Assembly: GCA_002256115.1 (NCBI GenBank)
Contig: NKIK01000020.1
Span: forward strand, 16,152-80,151
Origin: Burkholderiales bacterium PBB3
GTDB lineage: Bacteria > Pseudomonadota > Gammaproteobacteria > Burkholderiales > Burkholderiaceae_C
Length of the DNA: 64,000 bases
Direction: 5' to 3'
Made by a program: the position numbers and the translations under genes. Positions 57,360-64,000 of the stretch are shown in pieces (the stretch's first letter is position 1; the number at the start of each line of letters is the position of its first letter). The notes below the pieces were generated by a model. It worked only from the letters and a program-made list of their open reading frames with translations, searched no databases and was not told the DNA's origin.

Positions 57360-58601
57360 ATGTCCAACTCTGGTTTGATCGACAAAGTCGACCGCCTGCG
57401 GCAATGGTTTCGCAAGTCCGTGGCGATCAACAACCGCGTGCAAGTCGAAGCCACGCGGGTCACGTTGCGGCGCTTGGTCATCACCGCCTGGTTGATCGTC
57501 ACGCTCAATATTGTCTACATCATTTGGTTCTGGGGCTTTCAGCTGGGCACGGCCACACCGGCCACGCGCTTGTGGATTCAACTGGTGGGCGGGGCGCATG
57601 CGGTGTGCGGTGTTTTGCTTGCGGTGCTGGGCGTGATGGCGCACCGGATCAACCAACGGGCCAATGCGCATAGAGGCGATCAAGCCGAAAAAGCCGAAGA
57701 GGCTGATGACCGCGATGCGCGCAAGGCGTTGGTCTTGCATGGGGCCATGGTGACGGTGGCCCTGCTGCTGGGGGCGGGTTTGTCGGTGGCGGACCAGCTG
57801 GTAGCCGCCAATACGACGATGTTCGCGTTGATCAGCCTGGCGTGTGCCATGCTGTCATTGATGCGCCCCGCGCTGACTGCGGCGTTGTTTCTGGTGGTGT
57901 ATGCGGTCTTGTTCTTTGCACTGCCCTACACGCAGCCCGACCCCCAACTGCTGGCCATCAGCCGCAGCCACGCGTTTGCCGCCACGCTGGTCAGCTTGAT
58001 GGCGTCCAGCATGACGTGGCGGCAGTATGTGCAGGCTACTTTGCTTGGCTGGAAAGTGCAAAGCGCCCACACCGCCTTGACGGCCAAACAGGCCGAGCTG
58101 GAATACCTGGCCACCCATGACGTGTTGACCGGGCTGCTGAACCGGCGCGAATTTATGCGCCAACTGGAGCATGAGCAAGTGCGTGTGGTGCGCCAACCTG
58201 CGCCCACCAGCCTGATCATGGTGGACCTCGACTTCTTCAAAAAAATCAACGACACCTATGGCCACCCCGCCGGGGATACCGTGCTGGTGGCGGTGGCGGG
58301 CGCGCTGGCCCATGCGGTGCGCAAGTCGGATGTGTTGGCGCGCCTGGGCGGTGAAGAGTTCATCGTGTTGCTGCCCAATACCGATCTGGCGGGTGCCGCT
58401 AAGGTCGCGCAAAAGTTGTTGACCCAAGTGCGGGAGCTACCCATTCCTTTTACGGGCCAGCAACTGCGTGTGACATCCTCTTTTGGGGTGAGCTGCCTGG
58501 CGGAAGGGGCCGAGCACACGGCTGATGCCTTGTATGCAGCGGCAGACAAAGCCCTCTACCTGGCCAAACACAGCGGGCGTGATCGGATGGAGCTGGCCTA
58601 G
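57360..58601 (+). CDS. Diguanylate cyclase (GGDEF) with membrane domain
   Basis: 413 residues. Five or six membrane helices in the first 230 residues, then a GGDEF domain with the active site GGEEF at 330-334 and the product-inhibition site RKSD at 321-324. Should make c-di-GMP and be feedback inhibited. ATG 57360 is preferred to TTG 57348. The 147-bp gap upstream has a small stem GAAACGGCGTTTC but no recognisable riboswitch. Confidence 0.93.
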   Translation: MSNSGLIDKVDRLRQWFRKSVAINNRVQVEATRVTLRRLVITAWLIVTLNIVYIIWFWGFQLGTATPATRLWIQLVGGAHAVCGVLLAVLGVMAHRINQRANAHRGDQAEKAEEADDRDARKALVLHGAMVTVALLLGAGLSVADQLVAANTTMFALISLACAMLSLMRPALTAALFLVVYAVLFFALPYTQPDPQLLAISRSHAFAATLVSLMASSMTWRQYVQATLLGWKVQSAHTALTAKQAELEYLATHDVLTGLLNRREFMRQLEHEQVRVVRQPAPTSLIMVDLDFFKKINDTYGHPAGDTVLVAVAGALAHAVRKSDVLARLGGEEFIVLLPNTDLAGAAKVAQKLLTQVRELPIPFTGQQLRVTSSFGVSCLAEGAEHTADALYAAADKALYLAKHSGRDRMELA

Positions 58602-58647
58602 CGGGTGTTTGCAAAAACGGTTTCTTCCACAGAGATTGGGGGGCTAT

Positions 58648-60918
58648 ATGCGTAATCTGCCGACACTCGTTATTGCTTCGGTTTGTGGGCTTGGCTGGTT
58701 CGGACAGGGGGTGTACGCCGCCGATACCGCACTGGTCTACACCACGCTAGCAGGGGCACCTGGCACGGTGATTAATAGCGTGGACGGCACTGGCAGCGCA
58801 GCCCAGTTTTCAGCCCCGCGTGGTGTGGCGGTGGACACGGCGGGCAATGTCTACGTGGCTGATAGCTCCAACCACAGCATCCGCAAAATCACCTCCGCTG
58901 GTGCGGTCACCACCCTGGCCGGTATCGCGGGCACCACGGCCACGACAAGCGCCAGCCCGGCCGGTTTCAACGAGCCCTTTAGCGTGGTGGTGGATGCCGC
59001 GGGCACGCTGTATGTGGCCGACACCAATAACAACGCCATTCGCAAAATTACGCCCACCGGGGTCGTCAGTACGCTGGCCGGGGGCAATGGTGCAGGGTCT
59101 GCCGACGGCACGGGCAGTGCGGCTAAATTCCATGAGCCGCGCGGCATTGCACTGGACACAGCGGGCAACCTGTATGTGGCGGATTACGAAAACAACACCG
59201 TGCGCAAAGTCACTGCCGCAGGCGTGGTCACCACACTGGCGGGTGCGGTGAACACGCCCGGCACCGTGAACGGCCAGGGCACGGCGGCGCGCTTTATGTC
59301 ACTCAATGGCATTGCGGTGGATAGCAGTGGCAATGTGTACGTGGCCGATGCAGGCAGCCGCGCCATTCGCAAAATCAGCCCCAGCGGGCTGGTGACCACG
59401 CTAGCGGGCGGCGGCACCGGGGGGCAATTTGGCGAGCCGCGTGGCGTGGTGGTGGATGCCAGCGGCACGGTATACGTGACCGACTACAGCGCCCACATTG
59501 TGCTGAAAGTCACCGCCGCCGGGGTCGTGTCCAAGATCGCGGGTACCGCCCCCACGCCTGGTAGCACTGATGGCAGCACTGCCGCACTCTTTAATGCGCC
59601 CTCTGGCATCGCACTGGACAGTGCTGGCAACCTTTACGTGGCGGACACCGCCAACAACACCATCCGCAAGGTGAGCAGCGTGGGCGAGGTAACTACATTG
59701 GCAGGCCTGGCGGGCCGCAGCAGCAGTGTGGATGGCAAGGGCGCAGCCGCCCGCTTTGAAGAGCCCTATGCCGTTGCCACGGATGGCACCTATGTCTATT
59801 TGGCCGACCACACCGACCATTCCATCCGCAAAATCAGCGCGGATGGCACGGTCACCACGCTGGCGGGCAAAGCCGGTAGCTTTGGCAGCGCGGACGGTAC
59901 GGGTGCCAGCGCCCGGTTCTATGCGCCCAGCGGTATTGCTGCCGACAGCGCAGGCACCGTGTATGTGGCGGATACCTCAAACGGCACCGTGCGCAAGATC
60001 AGCGCGGCGGGCGTGGTTACCACGCTGGCAGGCACCGCCGGGTCCAAGGGCACCACGGACGGCACCGGCGCAGCCGCGCGCTTTGCAGCCCCCTCGGGCG
60101 TGGCGGTAGATAGCAGTGGCAATGTGTATGTGGTGGATTCGGAAGCCTCTACGCTGCGCAAGATAACCCCCGCAGGGTTGGTCACCACCTTGGCGGGCGG
60201 GGCGTATTCCAATGGATTTACCAATGCCACCGGCACTGCGGCGCGCTTTAGCATCCCCTTTGATGTGGCGGTAGACAGCAGCGGTAACCTGTACATCACG
60301 GACCGCAACAATCATTCCATTCGCAAAGTAACGCCCTTGGGCGTGGTGACCACTTTGGCGGGCTCGGGTTCCATGGGCTATGCCAATGGCAGTGGTGCCG
60401 CTGCCCAGTTCAAATTTCCATCAGGCTTGACGGTGGACAGCCTGGGCAATGTCTTTGTGGCCGACACCGATAACCAAGTGATCCGTAAAGTCACCCCCAC
60501 CGGTGAGGTGAGCACGGTGGCGGGCAGCAACATCGGCACTGCCGACGGCACTGGCACCGCCGCGCAGTTTTACAACCCCAAAGATGTGGCGGCCGATGCC
60601 AGCGGCAATTTGTATGTAGCTGACAAAAACAACCGCACCGTGCGCAAAGGTAGCCCGGCCGCCGTGCCCACTGCGCCCCCGGCAGACTGCTTGTTCAACT
60701 GGGCCGAGCGCAATTTTGCGCAGTTCTTTGCACCCGCAGGCGGCGCATCGCAAACCCTGGCCCTGTACTATTACCGCTACTACGCCGCCACCAATACCTA
60801 CCTGGCCCATGCTTCTACCGACAACACGGTCTATGCCCTGGGTCCGGCCACCGGCGGCGTGGCGGTGCGTTTGGGGCGCTTGGTGGATTTGCTAACCACT
60901 GCGGGTTGTCCGCAGTGA
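58648..60918 (+). CDS. Exported NHL-repeat protein, 12 repeats
   Basis: 756 residues: signal peptide ending near YAAD, then 12 copies of an NHL motif (for example NLYVADTANNTIRK with VTTLAG spacers, period about 56 residues), enough for two six-bladed propellers. A C-terminal domain with two Cys (DCLFNWAERNFAQFF to CPQ) follows and resembles tails of other Comamonadaceae exported proteins. Function unknown. NHL propellers bind ligands or proteins. Start ATG 58648 with a GGGGGG stretch upstream. Confidence 0.9.
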   Translation: MRNLPTLVIASVCGLGWFGQGVYAADTALVYTTLAGAPGTVINSVDGTGSAAQFSAPRGVAVDTAGNVYVADSSNHSIRKITSAGAVTTLAGIAGTTATTSASPAGFNEPFSVVVDAAGTLYVADTNNNAIRKITPTGVVSTLAGGNGAGSADGTGSAAKFHEPRGIALDTAGNLYVADYENNTVRKVTAAGVVTTLAGAVNTPGTVNGQGTAARFMSLNGIAVDSSGNVYVADAGSRAIRKISPSGLVTTLAGGGTGGQFGEPRGVVVDASGTVYVTDYSAHIVLKVTAAGVVSKIAGTAPTPGSTDGSTAALFNAPSGIALDSAGNLYVADTANNTIRKVSSVGEVTTLAGLAGRSSSVDGKGAAARFEEPYAVATDGTYVYLADHTDHSIRKISADGTVTTLAGKAGSFGSADGTGASARFYAPSGIAADSAGTVYVADTSNGTVRKISAAGVVTTLAGTAGSKGTTDGTGAAARFAAPSGVAVDSSGNVYVVDSEASTLRKITPAGLVTTLAGGAYSNGFTNATGTAARFSIPFDVAVDSSGNLYITDRNNHSIRKVTPLGVVTTLAGSGSMGYANGSGAAAQFKFPSGLTVDSLGNVFVADTDNQVIRKVTPTGEVSTVAGSNIGTADGTGTAAQFYNPKDVAADASGNLYVADKNNRTVRKGSPAAVPTAPPADCLFNWAERNFAQFFAPAGGASQTLALYYYRYYAATNTYLAHASTDNTVYALGPATGGVAVRLGRLVDLLTTAGCPQ

Positions 60919-60927
60919 AGCATTTCC

Positions 60928-60990
60928 AAGCCCAATCGGCCGTGCAGGCCGTGGATAGTGCGGGAGCAGCTCCTAAAAATATAGCAAATG
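60928..60990 (+). repeat. 60-bp element, intergenic copy
   Basis: AAGCCCAAT, CAGGCCGTGGATAGTGCGGG core and CTAAAAATATAGC right end, 9 bp after the NHL gene. The following 61000-61165 shows nothing else convincing. Confidence 0.9.
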
Positions 60991-61165
60991 CAGGTACAGT
61001 TGCCCAAACCTAAGCGCGTTATCCCACTGCGCTTGACGCCTGCTCAGACCTCAGCAGCTGCAGCGCGGCCGCATGCAGCCCAAACGCCGCCTACAGTGTT
61101 TCAAAAAACCGCCTGTACGCAAAATGCCGCTACCCACGCGGTTAAGACTCCAATAGATCTGACCT

Positions 61166-62473
61166 TTACCGGCGAAATTGAGACAAGTCCTTTTGCTTCC
61201 ATGCCCGCTGCGCCAGTGGAAGCAATAGCGTACAGCCGACTAGCGTCACGCAGACCATCGCCTGGCCTTGGTTGAGGCCCACCCAGCGGGTCAGGCCCAT
61301 CAACGCAAGCCAGGTCAACACAAGTACGCCAAGGCCTGCGACCCATGGCAGCCAGCGGGGTCCTTCCAGACTGCGCAGCCAGGTAGCGGCCACCACTGCG
61401 AGTACCCACATCGGCACCAGCACTGCGATGATAGAAGCGGCTCCGGCATGCAGTGTGGCTGAGAGCCCGCCCCCCCATGCGGCAATCGCGAGCAGTAGGA
61501 TGGCCGCAAGCATCAAGCCCACGCTTAGCGTCATGCGCAACGTACTCCCAACGATACGCAGCGCCATATGCGCTCGGCGCGCCCGCCCTGGCGCAATCAA
61601 GTGGCGAGGATGCAGATCACTGCTGACGAGGTAATGGTAGGCCCCACCCAACAGGATTCCGAGAAGCACGCCGGGCATACCAACACCCTCTTGCTCCCAA
61701 CCGATCCATCTCCACATTTGAGATTGAGATGCAAGGATGATCAAGAAAGGGAAGTTGCCCACATCTCCGGGTGCCCGGAGGCTTTGGTAGCGCATTCGCC
61801 AGCTTGCAAGCCAGCTCTCACTCCACCGTGCAAAGCGCCGTGCGGGCGAATGGAGGGCGTGCGCCGATCCCCGCAGCATCGGTGCGTGCAGGACCAAACT
61901 GAGACCCAGCGCTAGAACCTGCCAGCCCCAATAAATCCCGACCCAGCCCGCGCCTACGGCTGGGTAGCCCAGAGTGAACATGGCCCCAACCACCACAACG
62001 GCGGGTAAAGCCGCCCACCATGGACGCCGCCCCTGCCAGGCGCAGGCTGCGGCGGCTGTCAAGGTCAGCATCAGACCCGTGCCGCAGACCAATGCAAATG
62101 CCTCTTGGTTTTGCTGCAGCACTGAGAACAACAGTGCCGTTGGCAGAGTGCAAACCACCCAGACCAGTAGCAAAGCCAACACAGTCACCCGGCCTGCCCG
62201 CACCAGACTTCGGCTGGGTGCAAGACGCGCTGCGAAGCGCTGTTGCGTGTCTGCAAGTCGGCTGACTGTCAGCCAAGTCAACGCAGCCATGAAGCTGACC
62301 ACCACGCCAGCCATAGTCGGTGCGATAGCATCAGAAACCGAATGCTCGGCAGCGACGCTGGCGGTAAAGAGCAGGCCGACTAGGCCGATGAATCCGGCCG
62401 AAAAAAGCATAACGATCCAGGACGGGCCAAACACCAGAAATTGCGTTCCGCCGCCGGTAGAGGGTGTCTTCAT
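61166..62473 (-). CDS. Polytopic membrane partner of an ABC transporter
   Basis: 435 residues with about ten hydrophobic segments. I recognise no specific motif, but the four-base overlap with the ATPase gene upstream and the YtrA-type regulator place it as the permease of this ABC system. The likely substrate is unknown; similar systems export antibiotics or act in cell envelope stress. Confidence 0.75.
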   Translation of the reverse strand: MKTPSTGGGTQFLVFGPSWIVMLFSAGFIGLVGLLFTASVAAEHSVSDAIAPTMAGVVVSFMAALTWLTVSRLADTQQRFAARLAPSRSLVRAGRVTVLALLLVWVVCTLPTALLFSVLQQNQEAFALVCGTGLMLTLTAAAACAWQGRRPWWAALPAVVVVGAMFTLGYPAVGAGWVGIYWGWQVLALGLSLVLHAPMLRGSAHALHSPARRFARWSESWLASWRMRYQSLRAPGDVGNFPFLIILASQSQMWRWIGWEQEGVGMPGVLLGILLGGAYHYLVSSDLHPRHLIAPGRARRAHMALRIVGSTLRMTLSVGLMLAAILLLAIAAWGGGLSATLHAGAASIIAVLVPMWVLAVVAATWLRSLEGPRWLPWVAGLGVLVLTWLALMGLTRWVGLNQGQAMVCVTLVGCTLLLPLAQRAWKQKDLSQFRR

Positions 62474-63327
62474 GCGTTGAGTGCCTCAAAGAGATCGTCC
62501 ATGCCCATTTCACGGGCTTCAGGGCATGGTCCTTGCCACAGTTGGCGGTCCACCACGGCCTGCTTGCGCTCGGCACTCCAATGCACAAGACCAGCCTGTG
62601 TTTGGGGGGCGTCGCTCAGCGTTATGCGCAGCAACTGTTCGCTCAGGCCATCCCATTCGCCAAACAACTGCACCCTGCCTTCGCGCAGAAACAGCACATG
62701 GCTGACCACCCGTTCCAAATCATTCAGCAAGTGGCTGGACATCAACACCGTGCGTGGCGGATGATCAGCGGGGCGTGTAAACAAAGCCCGCATGAAGTCC
62801 CGTCGGCTCAGCGGGTCCAGGCTGGCCACCGGCTCGTCCAGTATCAACAAATCGGGGTCGTGCCCCATGGCGAGTACCACGGCCAGCTTCTGCTGATCTC
62901 CGCCCGACAGCTTGTCGGCGCGCCGCCCCAGGTTCAGGTCGAGCTTGAGTGCAAGGCGCAGTGCGCGGTCCGTGTCGAAGTTTGCATACACGGCAGCCAT
63001 CTCGCGCAAGTGCTGGTTGCCATTGAGCCAGCCAAAAAGGTCGGGCTCCTGGCCCACATAGCCTAGGCGTTCGCGCACTGCATCGCTCAGGTCCAGGCAA
63101 GAGCTGCCGAGCAATCGGCTGCTACCGCTAAAGGGAGGCGTCAGGCCCAGCAGGCAGCGCATCAAGGTGCTTTTTCCGGCGCCATTGCGCCCCACCAGGC
63201 CAACGACTGCACCCTCTGGAATCTGCAGACTCACGCTATCCAGCAACCAAGCGCCGCGACCGGTCCAGGTGTCGCGCAGCAACGAGAGTTGATCGGCGTC
63301 AATCGCCAGCGGAAGATCATGTTTCAT
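62470..63327 (-). CDS. ABC transporter ATP-binding protein
   Basis: 285 residues. Walker A GRNGAGKST, signature LSGGDQQKL, Walker B LLILDEP with the D-loop SLD. The Q-loop is in YVGQEPDLF. Start overlaps the GntR gene end. Member of the CcmA/YtrB-type ATPases. Confidence 0.92.
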   Translation of the reverse strand: MKHDLPLAIDADQLSLLRDTWTGRGAWLLDSVSLQIPEGAVVGLVGRNGAGKSTLMRCLLGLTPPFSGSSRLLGSSCLDLSDAVRERLGYVGQEPDLFGWLNGNQHLREMAAVYANFDTDRALRLALKLDLNLGRRADKLSGGDQQKLAVVLAMGHDPDLLILDEPVASLDPLSRRDFMRALFTRPADHPPRTVLMSSHLLNDLERVVSHVLFLREGRVQLFGEWDGLSEQLLRITLSDAPQTQAGLVHWSAERKQAVVDRQLWQGPCPEAREMGMDDLFEALNA

Positions 63328-63734
63328 GGGAGGTCGCCATTCAAAGCAAAAGGTGAGAGTTGGTGTAGTTCGCGCCCGAAGGCCGCCAGCGCAGCTTGTG
63401 GTTGCACGCCCAACTGCTGGGCCTGCAGCGCGGCCGCTTGGAGGGCAGGCACCAGCAGGGCCAAACGGTCATTGGCTGTGTGGTTGGGTGCGCTCAGTTC
63501 AGCCACCACCATGCCCAGACCACGACGGCGCTCCAGTAAGCCTTGCGCTTCGAGCAGGCTGTAGGCCTTGCTGACGGTCATGGGGTTGATGGCATGCTGC
63601 TCGGCCACGCTGCGGACACTGGGCAGATCGGCACCCGGTGGAAGATGCCCGCCCGCCACCAAACGCTGCACCTGCTCTACGAGTTGCCGGTAGATGGGTA
63701 TTGAGCTGCTGGGTTGGATATCGAACATGTGCAT
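63324..63734 (-). CDS. GntR family regulator, YtrA type
   Basis: 136 residues: N-terminal winged helix (IPIYRQLVEQVQRLVAGGHLPPGADLPSVRSVAEQ, then NPMTVSKAYSLLEAQG) and a short helical tail, the YtrA subfamily. Start at 63734 or 63728. Its stop overlaps the ATPase start (ATGA), so all three genes form one operon. Confidence 0.92.
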   Translation of the reverse strand: MHMFDIQPSSSIPIYRQLVEQVQRLVAGGHLPPGADLPSVRSVAEQHAINPMTVSKAYSLLEAQGLLERRRGLGMVVAELSAPNHTANDRLALLVPALQAAALQAQQLGVQPQAALAAFGRELHQLSPFALNGDLP

Positions 63735-63761
63735 TAGTGTATTGCGTTAATAATACACTAA
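63734..63761. promoter_or_regulatory. YtrA-type operator
   Basis: Perfect 10-bp inverted repeat TTAGTGTATT and AATACACTAA with an 8-bp spacer. It overlaps the regulator's start codon on one side, so binding would block expression of the whole operon. GTGTA...TACAC sites are known for YtrA-type regulators. Confidence 0.8.
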
Positions 63762-63820
63762 GCAATCGAGCCGCCACTTAAAGCCTTGCTGTTGCAGCTG
63801 AAGGCAACGGCGCGTGATAG

Positions 63821-63879
63821 AAGCCAAATGTGCCTCTCAGGCCGTGGATATTGCGGGAGCAGCTCCTAAAGATATAGCA
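63821..63879 (+). repeat. 60-bp element, copy next to the intron boundary
   Basis: AAGCCAAAT, CAGGCCGTGGATA and TTGCGGGAGC, then CTAAAGATATAGCA. The right end is replaced at 63880 by GTGCG of the putative intron. Confidence 0.85.
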
Positions 63880-64000
63880 GTGCGCCAGCAAAGGCGGTAG
63901 ATCGTAGTTGATGAAAGTTCAATACTGGGAAGACATGGCGAATCACTCAGACCCCGAGTCATGCGTTGCACACCGCGAGGTGTGGATCGAAGCGTTGACA
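63880..64000 (+). mobile_element. Probable 5' end of a group II intron (cut by window)
   Basis: GTGCG at 63880-63884 fits the conserved 5' end (GUGYG) of group II introns, followed by a short hairpin GCGCC/GGCG. An open frame beginning ATG at 63911 (MKVQYWEDMANH) runs to the window end and resembles short reading frames seen upstream of intron reverse transcriptases. The reverse transcriptase itself would lie beyond the window. Assignment rests on motif memory and needs checking. Confidence 0.5.

Overview
The window looks like chromosomal DNA of a beta-proteobacterium of the family Comamonadaceae, most likely a Rhodoferax-like organism. I base this on the ribosomal and ATP synthase proteins, the high GC content, the gene neighbourhoods, and the load of short intergenic repeats. 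No search was run, so the genus is an inference.

Layout. 1-5484: end of a VanZ-like gene, a thioredoxin-like ferredoxin with a 13-G run, an alpha/beta hydrolase, a DacA/DacC carboxypeptidase and CpdB. 5595-10750: str operon (rpsL, rpsG, fusA, tuf, rpsJ). 10773-15917: the rest of the S10 operon (rplC to rpsQ), ending in a terminator and not followed by the spc genes. 15945-20000: peroxiredoxin, GNAT, TlpA thioredoxin, DUF4197, lipoprotein, MFS. 19992-22534: PTS EIIA, HPr and EI. 22792-28547 (minus): EamA, VOC, LysE and a large SWIM-SNF2 helicase. 28645-31027 (minus): DUF493-lipB-lipA. 31156-38482: atpI-B-E-F-H-A-G-D-C. 38592-40705: SnoaL-like protein, YheT-like hydrolase, DUF protein. 40846-42527: cytochrome c5, tRNA-Arg(CCG), SSB-like protein, DUF2799 lipoprotein. 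42622-45189: rsmI divergent from yraN-SIS-dolP. 45213-49823: dehydrogenase, pilU, pilT, PLP homeostasis protein, DUF3617. 49892-53553: Lrp-type regulator divergent from putA. 53556-54360: PrlF-YhaV toxin-antitoxin pair. 54517-60918: DUF3224, 7TM-AraC regulator, esterase, diguanylate cyclase, 12-repeat NHL protein. 61166-63734 (minus): GntR/YtrA regulator, ABC ATPase and membrane partner. 63880-64000: probable 5' end of a group II intron.

The most unusual signal is a set of four families of short repeats that sit between genes and also inside open reading frames. One family of about 60 bp (core GTGGATAGTGCGGGAGC) has 13 recognisable copies, three inside putA and others inside an MFS gene and the yggS-type gene, and at gene starts and stops. 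A hairpin family lies in the SNF2 gene, another in lipB, and a third in the yheT-like gene. All are read through in frame. They resemble in behaviour, though not in sequence, the protein-coding palindromic elements described in Rickettsia.
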